A DNA stretch of 6,350 bases from Cyanobacteria bacterium UBA8156 (GTDB taxonomy: Bacteria > Cyanobacteriota > Cyanobacteriia > Pseudanabaenales > Pseudanabaenaceae): positions 1-6,350 of the forward strand of contig DMPD01000242.1 in assembly GCA_003456125.1 (NCBI GenBank), written 5' to 3'. Of the stretch, positions 1-5,818 are shown one piece after another (position 1 is the first letter of the stretch; each line of letters opens with the position of its first letter). The translations under genes and the position numbers were made by a program. The notes under the pieces are model-generated. The model made no database searches, was not told the origin of the DNA, and was given only the letters and a program-made list of their open reading frames with translations.

Positions 1-63
1 TTCCGCCCAGCTCAAAGCATGGCTCATAGAGGCGATCGCAGAGGATATTTCCAGGATAGCGGC

Positions 64-1374
64 TCAGGCGATCCGGAACAGGCTATCGGTGGTGCCGGTA
101 AAGCCGATGCCGTTGCGCACCGCGTCGGGGGTACTGGTGCGCACCCGCGCCAAAAACTGGTTGCCTAGACCAATGGCTACCCCATCTTCTACCGCTGTCA
201 ACGACAGATCCGCCGCCGTGAGGCTCCCCACAAGGACAATGCGATCGCCCTGACCGGGGGTGAAATCGGCGATCGTATCGGCGGCTTCGAGGGTATTGGC
301 CGCCAAGCTCTGTTGCAACACAAACACATCGGTTCCCAGTCCCCCCACCAGGGTATTGGTGCCGCCGTCACCGGTCAACACATCGTTGCCAAGGCCGCCA
401 AACAACAAATCATTGCCGTCGCCGCCGCGCACAATGTCGTCGCCGTCGCCGCCATCGAGGGTGTCATCCCCCCGCTGCCCGAGCAACACATCGTTGCCAT
501 TGTTGCCAAACAGCAAATCGTTGCCTTGGCCCCCGGCCAAAAAGTCGTTGCCGGCGCCCCCGTCCAGGGTGTCGTTGCCTTGGTTGCCGTAGATGGTGTC
601 GGCGCCATCGGTACCCAAAATGTTGTCGTTGCCCCCCAAACCGCGAATGCCGCTGAGAAAGCGATCGCGACTAGCCGGATCGAGGGTGCCTTCGTTGTTG
701 GCTTCGGTGAGGTCGCCAAAACCCAAGCCCAACAAACTGCGGTTGATCCGGTTCAAGCTGTCGTTGAGGAGGGGAACGGGCACCACACTGGAGGTGCGGG
801 TGGGCACAATACCGTCGGTGATTTTGAGGGTGGAAATTACATCCCCCTGGCGAATGCTGTTTACCACATCAAAGCCTGCGGCCACCGCACCAAACGCCGC
901 AAAACTGCCATCCAAAAACGGCGTATCGGCCAGGGTGATGAAAAACTGCGACGAAGCCGAATCAGGGATGGTTTGAATCCGAGCCATGGACAGCGTGCCC
1001 AACACGTGGGGCAATCGGACGGGCGGGGTGACCACCTGACTCAAGACGGGTTGGGCGGCCCCGGCGGGTTTGATTTCCAAGGGGATGCGGCGCTCTTGCC
1101 CGGTTTCGGGATCGGTAAAGCCCGTGCGGCCCAGCAAATCGGCGGGAAATCCCGGCACTTTGCTGTTGGGGTCCCCCGCTTGTACCACAAACGGCTGGGG
1201 ATCGCGCACCACCCGATGAAACGTGATGCCGTCGTAAAAGCCCCGCTCCACCAAGTCTACAAAATTGCCGGCGGTGAGGGGAGCATCGTTGCCGTTGAGG
1301 GTCAACACCACCGGGCGGCCGTTGACCACCATCGTTGCCGTTGCTGTGCCGTTGAGGGGAAGTGCCGCCGCCAT
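64..1374 (-). CDS. Cyclophilin-type peptidyl-prolyl isomerase fused to a C-terminal RTX calcium-binding domain
   Basis: Predicted 436-residue foldase that isomerises peptide bonds before proline, probably outside the cytoplasm. Residues about 11-188 are a cyclophilin domain: FHRV at 52-55 carries the expected catalytic Arg54, followed by PFVVQAGD (61-68), GTLSMAR (126-132), SQFFIT (142-147) and FLDG...FG (153-162). The insert around 69-122 (PGFPADLLG, DPETGQ, IPLEIKPAG) is typical of the cyanobacterial branch. A linker (189-244) leads to about ten glycine/aspartate nonapeptides (245-348) of the RTX type, then a DTIADF...GDRIVL tail (366-381) usual at the end of cyanobacterial RTX proteins. 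There is no N-terminal signal peptide; RTX proteins normally leave through type I secretion using a C-terminal signal, so export by that route is inferred. ATG 1374 gives the complete cyclophilin fold, although no good Shine-Dalgarno precedes it. It lies 143 bases downstream of the ABC ATPase gene on the same strand, so it may have its own promoter. Domain calls are firm; export is inference. Confidence 0.93.
   Translation of the reverse strand: MAAALPLNGTATATMVVNGRPVVLTLNGNDAPLTAGNFVDLVERGFYDGITFHRVVRDPQPFVVQAGDPNSKVPGFPADLLGRTGFTDPETGQERRIPLEIKPAGAAQPVLSQVVTPPVRLPHVLGTLSMARIQTIPDSASSQFFITLADTPFLDGSFAAFGAVAAGFDVVNSIRQGDVISTLKITDGIVPTRTSSVVPVPLLNDSLNRINRSLLGLGFGDLTEANNEGTLDPASRDRFLSGIRGLGGNDNILGTDGADTIYGNQGNDTLDGGAGNDFLAGGQGNDLLFGNNGNDVLLGQRGDDTLDGGDGDDIVRGGDGNDLLFGGLGNDVLTGDGGTNTLVGGLGTDVFVLQQSLAANTLEAADTIADFTPGQGDRIVLVGSLTAADLSLTAVEDGVAIGLGNQFLARVRTSTPDAVRNGIGFTGTTDSLFRIA
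331..642 (-). repeat. RTX nonapeptide-coding repeat tract
   Basis: This stretch encodes residues 245-348 of the PPIase fusion. It is a run of imperfect 27-base units coding GGxGNDxLx-type nonapeptides (for example GNQGNDTLD, GGAGNDFLA, GGQGNDLLF, GNNGNDVLL). In RTX proteins such units bind calcium and fold into a parallel beta-roll once outside the cell. One unit near residues 336-345 (GDGGTNTLVG) lacks the usual GND and may be a degenerate end of the roll. The repetition is at protein level with variable codons, so it is coding repetition and not a spacer-repeat array. Confidence 0.9.
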
Positions 1375-1517
1375 AGGTTTTTCGTTCCAAAGCTCGATAG
1401 GGGTTTAGTCTATCGCGGTTTTCCGCAGGGTCAGCAAGGCAAAAGCCGGTAGGTTGCCCTGCCCAAGTCGGAATGGGCGAAGGTAGTACGGAACGGCTCG
1501 CAAACCGGGGCTGACTG
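1375..1517 (-). promoter_or_regulatory. Intergenic control region upstream of the PPIase-RTX gene, with an inverted repeat
   Basis: These 143 bases separate the ABC ATPase stop from the PPIase-RTX start. An inverted repeat, CGATAG (1395-1400) and CTATCG (1410-1415), spans 21 bases and lies about 20-40 bases before the ATG. On the minus strand it contains TAGACT, a weak -10 candidate (4 of 6 to consensus), with TTGCTG about 19 bases further upstream as a poor -35. A short GCGG-TTTT-CCGC hairpin sequence (1415-1426) abuts it, without the T tract a terminator needs. This suggests the isomerase gene has its own regulated promoter, but both promoter boxes are weak. Confidence 0.3.
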
Positions 1518-2306
1518 TCACCTGGCAGAAAGCGATCTCACCAGGCACACTTGGGGCCCGATCGGGGTCGCCAGCGGCACCGCTTCCACGCCAAAGGCGA
1601 TCGCCAAGATGTCCGGGGTAAAAATTTGACCGGGAATGTCCACCGCCAACAATTGCCCCTGGGCCAACACGGCCACGCGATCGCTGTAGCGGGCGGCCAG
1701 GTTGAGATCGTGCAGCACGGTCACCACGGTGAGCCCCTCCTGTTGCCAGCGCTTGAGCAAATCCAGCAGTTCCAGTTGGTGGTTTACATCCAGGTAGGTG
1801 GTGGGCTCATCCAGCAGCAGGGTATGGGCGTTTTGGGCGAGGGCCACGGCGGCAAAGGCCCGTTGCCGTTCTCCCCCCGACAGGTGGGCCACCGGGCGAT
1901 CGGCGAAGGACAAAAGATTGGTCTCGGCTAAGGCCCGCTCGACCCACCCTTGACCGACGGCATCGACTTCCCACTGCCACCAGGGCTGGTGGGGGTTCCG
2001 CCCCAGGGCCACCAGTTGCCGCACCGTCAATCCTTCGGGGATGCCCGGTTGCTGCGGCAGAAAGCCCAACCGTTGGGCGATCGCCCGGGGCGAGAGTTGA
2101 TGCAGGTTTTGGCCCTCCAGCCAGACGGTGCCGGCCAGGGGGGGCAACTGGGCCGCCATGGTTTTCAAGAGGGTCGATTTGCCGGAACCGTTGGCCCCAA
2201 TCACGGTCAGCCATTCCCCCGGCACCACGGTGAGGTTCACCCCCGCAACCACGGCTCGACCACCGTGGCCCACCGTCAAGTTTTCCAAGCGCAACGGTTC
2301 CGTCAT
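1518..2306 (-). CDS. ABC transporter ATPase of the iron-siderophore/heme/cobalamin importer type (FecE/BtuD-like)
   Basis: A 262-residue cytoplasmic ATPase that powers the permease encoded just upstream. Visible motifs in order: Walker A GANGSGKST (37-45), Q-loop around FLPQQPGIPEGLTV (82-95), LVALGRNPH (98-106), ABC signature LSGGERQ (142-148), Walker B TLLLDEPT (162-169), D-loop YLD with the following HQLELLDLL (171-185), and switch His199 in VLHDLN. The TTYLD..HQLELL stretch is characteristic of FecE/FepC-type ATPases, and the length is normal. The reading frame stays open upstream to 2720, but Met at 2306 gives the standard MTEPLRLENLTV start and an ATGA overlap with the permease stop, which implies translational coupling. 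All catalytic motifs are intact. Iron-siderophore, heme and cobalamin importers cannot be told apart from this subunit alone. Confidence 0.95.
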   Translation of the reverse strand: MTEPLRLENLTVGHGGRAVVAGVNLTVVPGEWLTVIGANGSGKSTLLKTMAAQLPPLAGTVWLEGQNLHQLSPRAIAQRLGFLPQQPGIPEGLTVRQLVALGRNPHQPWWQWEVDAVGQGWVERALAETNLLSFADRPVAHLSGGERQRAFAAVALAQNAHTLLLDEPTTYLDVNHQLELLDLLKRWQQEGLTVVTVLHDLNLAARYSDRVAVLAQGQLLAVDIPGQIFTPDILAIAFGVEAVPLATPIGPQVCLVRSLSAR

Positions 2307-3337
2307 GGGGTGCGCCGCCACAGTAGCCATCCGAAAAACGGGGCCCCCACCAAGGCGGTAACCACCCCCACCGGCAATTCCACAGGCCCCGATCGCGCCG
2401 CCGTATCGGCCGCCACCAACAGGATGGCCCCCATCGCGGCGGAAACCGGCAATACCCAGCGGTAATCGGTGCCCACCAGCAACCGGGTGACGTGGGGCAC
2501 CAACAACCCCACAAAGCCAATCAAACCGACGGTGCTGGCGGCACTGGCGGCCAACAACGCGGCGATCGCCCCGATGGTGAGGCGCGTCCGGCCGATGGCA
2601 ACCCCCAAACTGCGGGCCATTTCTTCCCCGAGGCTGAGCAAATTGAGGGGGCGACCCAGCCCACACCCCAAAATCAGCCCCAGACCAATGTAGCCGCTGA
2701 CGGCTTGCACCTCCCGCCAACTGCGGCCGTTGAGACTCCCCGCCAACCAGTTCAGCGCCAATTGCACGCGATCGTCAGCAAACAACAACAGCATGGAGGT
2801 CACCGACCCAAAAAAGGAACCGACCGCGACCCCCGCCAAAATCAAACGGGTGACCGACAGTCCCGTGGCCGATCGCGCCAGGCCAAACACCAGGGTGGCG
2901 GTGGCCAGGGCCCCCACCCAAGCGGCCAACGGTAACCAGGTAAAGGCCAACCCAAAGCCCAGAAACACCACCGCTACCAAACCGGCCCCCGCCGAAATCC
3001 CGAGTAGATAGGGGTCGGCCAACCCGTTGCGCAACAATCCTTGCACCAGAGCCCCCGACAGCCCCAGGGCTGCCCCCACCAACGCCGCCAGCAGGGTGCG
3101 GGGCAACCGCAATTCCCACAGGATGGTGTGGGTCAGTTCATCCCCCTGCCCCCACAGGGCTTGCACCAGGTCGGCAACCGGTACCGCTACCGATCCCATT
3201 GCGAGCGATCCCAACAGCACCACGCCCCCGGCGATCGCCAAACCCAACAACCACCAGACCCGGTACCGCGCCGGTGCCTTCTCTTCCCTACTGCGTATGG
3301 ATGTCGCGATCACTTCACTATTGCTATTCAATCTCAA
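2303..3337 (-). CDS. FecCD/BtuC-family ABC importer permease
   Basis: An integral inner-membrane permease of 344 residues (from TTG 3337), close to usual for the family, which forms a homodimer channel for metal chelates. About ten hydrophobic segments are visible from residue 28 on. Family landmarks: LRLPR (76-80), GAALGLSGALVQGLLRNG (88-105) with ADPYLLGISAGAG (107-119), the ATPase-coupling helix LLSLGEEMARSLGV (233-246), GLIGFVGLLVPHVTRLLVG (271-289) and the C-terminal ELPVGVVTALVGAPFFGWLL (320-339). The start is uncertain: TTG 3337 is the longest form, and GTG 3313 would shorten it by 8 residues. Neither has a clear Shine-Dalgarno, and the predicted promoter lies so close to 3337 that GTG 3313 may be the true start. 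It leads a two-gene unit with the ATPase. No periplasmic binding protein is encoded nearby, so the partner must lie elsewhere. Confidence 0.93.
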   Translation of the reverse strand: MRLNSNSEVIATSIRSREEKAPARYRVWWLLGLAIAGGVVLLGSLAMGSVAVPVADLVQALWGQGDELTHTILWELRLPRTLLAALVGAALGLSGALVQGLLRNGLADPYLLGISAGAGLVAVVFLGFGLAFTWLPLAAWVGALATATLVFGLARSATGLSVTRLILAGVAVGSFFGSVTSMLLLFADDRVQLALNWLAGSLNGRSWREVQAVSGYIGLGLILGCGLGRPLNLLSLGEEMARSLGVAIGRTRLTIGAIAALLAASAASTVGLIGFVGLLVPHVTRLLVGTDYRWVLPVSAAMGAILLVAADTAARSGPVELPVGVVTALVGAPFFGWLLWRRTP

Positions 3338-3349
3338 TAATTCTACTAT
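3321..3349 (+). promoter_or_regulatory. Candidate promoter for the glycosyltransferase gene set
   Basis: TTGCTA (3321-3326) and TACTAT (3344-3349) are each 4 of 6 matches to the -35 and -10 consensus and are separated by 17 bases. Transcription would begin near 3356, giving a leader of about 68 bases before TTG 3424. The -10 overlaps the candidate -10 of the opposite-strand ABC genes, so the two units would compete for, or be jointly controlled at, the same site. Prediction by eye only. Confidence 0.4.
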
Positions 3350-3350
3350 A
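3345..3350 (-). promoter_or_regulatory. Candidate -10 box for the ABC importer genes
   Basis: On the minus strand the sequence reads TATAGT, a 5 of 6 match to the sigma-70 -10 consensus, in an AT-rich island within otherwise GC-rich DNA. No good -35 lies 17 bases upstream. A start point near 3338 would be expected, leaving almost no leader before TTG 3337 and about 25 bases before GTG 3313. Just downstream the minus strand carries AT-rich direct repeats (AATAGC, AATAGT; TTGAGA, TTGAAT). These faintly resemble stacked Fur hexamers, which would suit an iron importer, but the match is too loose to call a Fur box. Confidence 0.4.
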
Positions 3351-3351
3351 G

Positions 3352-3401
3352 GACAACTGGAGGGGTCTGCGGCAGCTCATTTCAGCGTACAGTTAGTTGT
3401 C
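3352..3401 (+). promoter_or_regulatory. Inverted repeat in the region leading to the glycosyltransferase gene
   Basis: GACAACT (3352-3358) is exactly complementary to AGTTGTC (3395-3401), and two further G-T pairs would extend the stem to nine. The loop is 34-36 bases. The right arm ends seven bases before the Shine-Dalgarno. It could be a leader hairpin or a protein-binding inverted repeat. A transcription start near 3356 would cut into the left arm, which favours the DNA-site reading if that promoter is correct. Confidence 0.3.
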
Positions 3402-3407
3402 AAGATG

Positions 3408-3415
3408 GGAGGAGG
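3408..3415 (+). promoter_or_regulatory. Strong ribosome binding site that places the glycosyltransferase start at TTG 3424
   Basis: GGAGGAGG is nearly perfectly complementary to the 16S rRNA tail and sits 8 bases before TTG 3424. The longest open frame instead begins at TTG 3397, which would bury this site inside the coding sequence and has no comparable site of its own. Starting at 3424 gives a protein beginning MAPQRLHIWCPDLL, a normal beginning for this glycosyltransferase family. Confidence 0.75.
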
Positions 3416-3423
3416 ATCGGGTT

Positions 3424-4557
3424 TTGGCACCGCAGCGACTGCACATTTGGTGTCCGGATTTGTTGGCGGCGACGGGGGGAATCCAATGCTATTTGCGTTT
3501 TTTGAGCCAATCGTTAATCACGTTGTTTCCGGAAACCGCCTACACCCTCCTCAGCAAAAACGATTCACCGGCGGCGGCCGCCCAGTTTCAGCAGGAATTG
3601 CGGGCGATCGCCCCGCAAGTAGAAGTGGTGGGGTTGGGCCCGGTGGCTCCCCGGTGGCGAACCTTGGTCTTTGCCCAGGCGATCGCCCGGCGGGCGGTAT
3701 TGGATCGGCCGGACGCGATTTTGTGCGCCCACGGCAATTTTGCGCCGCTGGCGTGGAAACTCCACCAGGTTTTGGGCATTCCCTACGGATTGACGGCCTA
3801 CGGGGTGGAGGCGTGGGGGGAAGGCCCCACCCAACCCTGGCAACGGGCCCGCTGGATTTGGACCATCAGCACCTACACGGGCGATCGCCTGGTGGCCGAT
3901 CGGGGGGTAGACCCCAGCCGCATCGCCTTGTTGCCCTGCACCTTTGCCGCCGAGCGCTTTGCCGTGGGGCCCAAACCCCAAGATCTGGCCCAACGGTACG
4001 GCGTGGCGGCTGGCCGCGTCCTGTTGACCGTGGCCCGGTTGGCCGCCAGCGAACGGTACAAAGGCGTAGACCGGGTATTGCGGGTGCTGCCCCAGCTCTT
4101 GCAGCGGGTGCCCGATGCCTATTACTTGGTGGCCGGCAAAGGGGATGATTTGCCGCGGTTGCAGGCCCTGGCGGCGGAATTGGGCGTGGGCGATCGCGTG
4201 CGGTTTGCGGGATTTGTGCCCGATGCCGAATTGCCCGATCTGTACCGGCTGTGCGACGTATTTGTGATGCCCAGCACCGGCGAAGGTTTTGGCATTGTCT
4301 TTTTGGAAGCTCTGGCCTGCGGCAAACCGGTGATTGGGGGCAACCGGGACGGCACCACGGAAGCCCTCGCCAACGGTCGCCTGGGCACGTTGATCGATCC
4401 CGAAGACCCGGCCGCCCTCCTCCAGTCCCTGGTCGATGCCCTGCAAACCGCAGACCTGCCGGAAGCTCCCCACCAACGCCGGCAGCGGGCGATCGAAACC
4501 TTTGCCCCCGATCGCTTCCAGCAACGGCTGGCCGAAATCTGCCAAAATTGGTTGTAG
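3424..4557 (+). CDS. Family 4 (GT-B fold) glycosyltransferase
   Basis: A 377-residue retaining glycosyltransferase that would move a sugar from a nucleotide-sugar donor to an envelope or storage glycan, glycolipid or similar acceptor. The N-terminal acceptor half shows TGGIQ (17-21) and AHGNF (102-106), and YGLTAYGVEAWG (121-132) lies before the hinge. The C-terminal donor half has RLAASERYKGVDRVL (205-219) with the usual K213, VAGKGDDLPRL (236-246), VRFAGFVPDAELPDLY (259-274) and the diagnostic E-x7-E in GEGFGIVFLEALACGKPVIG (E287, E295; 286-305). Both catalytic halves are complete. There is no signal peptide or membrane segment, so it acts on the cytoplasmic side. The start rests on the Shine-Dalgarno at 3408-3415. 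It is the first gene of a plus-strand set, diverging from the ABC importer genes. Donor and acceptor cannot be read from sequence; exopolysaccharide or glycolipid synthesis is a guess. Confidence 0.93.
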   Translation: MAPQRLHIWCPDLLAATGGIQCYLRFLSQSLITLFPETAYTLLSKNDSPAAAAQFQQELRAIAPQVEVVGLGPVAPRWRTLVFAQAIARRAVLDRPDAILCAHGNFAPLAWKLHQVLGIPYGLTAYGVEAWGEGPTQPWQRARWIWTISTYTGDRLVADRGVDPSRIALLPCTFAAERFAVGPKPQDLAQRYGVAAGRVLLTVARLAASERYKGVDRVLRVLPQLLQRVPDAYYLVAGKGDDLPRLQALAAELGVGDRVRFAGFVPDAELPDLYRLCDVFVMPSTGEGFGIVFLEALACGKPVIGGNRDGTTEALANGRLGTLIDPEDPAALLQSLVDALQTADLPEAPHQRRQRAIETFAPDRFQQRLAEICQNWL

Positions 4558-4576
4558 TGTGTACCCTCCCCCGACC

Positions 4577-4975
4577 GTGGCCACCGAAACCAACGCCGAC
4601 CGCAACCGCCAGTTGGGGGCGATCGCCGAGAGCTTGGGCATTCCCCAAATCGAGCGGCACCTGTTTTTGTGCGCCGATGCCAGCGTCCCCAAATGCGGCG
4701 ATCGCGAAACCAGCTTGGAAGTTTGGGAGTATCTCAAGCAGCGGCTCAAGGAATTGAACCTGCAACCCCAAGTGTTTCGCACCAAGGCCAACTGCCTGCG
4801 GGTCTGTACCGCCGGGCCCATTTTGGCCGTGTACCCCGATCGCGTTTGGTATCACTCCGTTACCATCGAAGCCCTGGAGCGCATTCTGCAGGAACACCTC
4901 CTGGCCAACCGCATCGTGGCCGAGCTGGCGTTTGTGACCCCGCCCCCCTGTGCCCCTACCCCGGAACCATCGTGA
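4577..4975 (+). CDS. Thioredoxin-like [2Fe-2S] ferredoxin-domain protein
   Basis: A small soluble protein (132 residues) of the thioredoxin-fold [2Fe-2S] ferredoxin type, widespread in cyanobacteria and usually unnamed. HLFLCADASVPKC (28-40) and TKANCLRVCTAGP (69-81) supply four cysteines, C32, C40, C73 and C77, spaced as expected for cluster ligands. A conserved helix EVWEYLKQRLKELNL (48-62) and the tail AVYPDRVWYHSVT...LERILQEHL (84-108) match the family as I know it. It probably carries electrons; no partner is known. The start is uncertain: GTG 4577 gives MATETNADRNRQLG, while GTG 4559 adds six proline-rich residues. Neither has a Shine-Dalgarno, and translation may be coupled to the glycosyltransferase that ends 19 bases earlier. 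The short C-terminal tail (PPPCAPTPEPS) is low complexity and has a fifth cysteine. Its stop overlaps the next start as GTGA. Confidence 0.88.
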   Translation: MATETNADRNRQLGAIAESLGIPQIERHLFLCADASVPKCGDRETSLEVWEYLKQRLKELNLQPQVFRTKANCLRVCTAGPILAVYPDRVWYHSVTIEALERILQEHLLANRIVAELAFVTPPPCAPTPEPS

Positions 4976-5688
4976 CCACCCAAAAGCGATCGCCCTGGAA
5001 ATGGATCTGGATACCAACGGCCGCCGTGGCCCTGGTGGCGGTGGGCGGCTATGTTGCCTTGCCCCAAATTCTGCGCAGCCAAGCCGAGCGCAACCTAAGC
5101 CAAAGTTTTGGTTTGACCGTATCCCTAGCCACCGTGCAATTCAACCCCTTCGCCGGTCGGCTCGAAGCCAACAACCTGGTGGTGGCCAACCCCCCCGGCT
5201 TCACCACCCCCTATTTTTTGCAGGTGCGACGGTTTGCGGTGGCGGTGGCCCCCTGGTCTTTGTGGGGGGACACCGTTCATGTCAAAACCTTTGAATTGGA
5301 AGGATTTCAGATGAATCTGGAGGCCAGCAACAACGGCCTCAACATGGCCAATGTGGTCACCCGCTGGCTGGGACAAAAACCCCAAAGTAGTGCTCCCGGT
5401 GGCCCCGCGCCCGAACGCCGCATCAAAGCCGATCGCCTGCTGGTGAAGGATGTCGAAATTTCCAGCCGGCTGGCGGTGGTCGGCCTCACCCTGCGCTCGG
5501 ACACCGTGCGGTTGCCCACCGTTGATGCCACCAACCTTCAAAACGCCGACGGCAGCGGCTTTACCACTTCAGAACTGCTATTGCGGATTGCCGCCAATGC
5601 CTCCGAAAACGCCCTCCAAGAAAATTTGGGCCCCCTGGCCCTGCCACTGCTCCAACAGCTCAACGAAGCCGCCCGTCAATTGCCCTAA
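4972..5688 (+). CDS. Short AsmA/DUF748-like membrane-anchored protein
   Basis: A 238-residue protein with one N-terminal membrane anchor (about 11-31, WIWIPTAAVALVAVGGYVAL) and a soluble part expected outside the cytoplasm. The anchor follows a short basic stretch (TTQKRSPWK). The body has the AsmA/DUF748 layout: SFGLTVSLATVQFNPFAGRLEANNLVVANPPGF (45-77), VRRFAVAVAPWSLWGDTVHVKTFELEG (85-111), NNGLNMANVV (120-129), IKADRLLVKDVEIS (151-164) and RLPTVDATNL (180-189). AsmA-like proteins are beta-rich and linked to lipid movement or outer-membrane assembly; this one is much shorter than E. coli AsmA and would cover only the N-terminal module. A Ser/Gly/Pro linker (137-149) divides two halves. GTG 4972 overlaps the ferredoxin-protein stop TGA (4973-4975), which implies coupling. 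Family assignment is by pattern recognition; function is not known. Confidence 0.75.
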   Translation: MTTQKRSPWKWIWIPTAAVALVAVGGYVALPQILRSQAERNLSQSFGLTVSLATVQFNPFAGRLEANNLVVANPPGFTTPYFLQVRRFAVAVAPWSLWGDTVHVKTFELEGFQMNLEASNNGLNMANVVTRWLGQKPQSSAPGGPAPERRIKADRLLVKDVEISSRLAVVGLTLRSDTVRLPTVDATNLQNADGSGFTTSELLLRIAANASENALQENLGPLALPLLQQLNEAARQLP

Positions 5689-5798
5689 AACCCCTTTGGC
5701 GAGGGTCAACCACAAGCCAGCCTGAGCCACTTTCCGGTGTGTGGGTAGATCGGACACAACCCGCTTGGAACCACCCAGCACCCAGAGCCACCCAAGCT

Positions 5799-5818
5799 GG
5801 CCCCGATGGGGCCTTTTT
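5799..5818 (+). terminator. Rho-independent terminator after the glycosyltransferase-ferredoxin-AsmA-like gene set
   Basis: GGCCCC (5799-5804), loop GAT and GGGGCC (5808-5813) form a perfect six-pair GC stem, followed by TTTTT (5814-5818). It lies 110 bases after the last stop codon. The left flank has no A/T run that would make it work for the minus strand, so it is read as plus-strand only. Confidence 0.8.

Noticed and set aside
331..642. Possible CRISPR-like or tandem DNA repeat array
   Set aside because: The periodic units are imperfect 27-base codon repeats coding RTX nonapeptides, with no spacers between them.
1415..1426. Terminator hairpin after the ABC ATPase gene
   Set aside because: The GCGG/CCGC stem has only four pairs and no following T tract in the direction of transcription.
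313..1452. Long plus-strand open frame (379 residues) opposite the PPIase-RTX gene
   Set aside because: It is the mirror of the RTX repeats and cyclophilin codons, with repetitive Val/Ala/Gln sequence, no family motif and no ribosome binding site. The minus-strand reading explains the region fully.
2307..2720. N-terminal extension of the ABC ATPase
   Set aside because: The frame is open upstream of 2306 but lies inside the permease gene and gives Gly/Arg-rich nonsense; the ATPase fold begins at MTEPLRLENL.
3338..3423. Cobalamin riboswitch ahead of the BtuC-type permease
   Set aside because: The space between the divergent genes is under 110 bases, is largely taken by promoter-like sequence, and has no B12-box signature. 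The importer's substrate cannot be inferred this way.
3565..4821. Long minus-strand open frame (418 residues) opposite the glycosyltransferase
   Set aside because: Shadow of the GC-rich glycosyltransferase and ferredoxin-domain genes; its sequence is Gly/Gln/His-rich with no recognisable domain.
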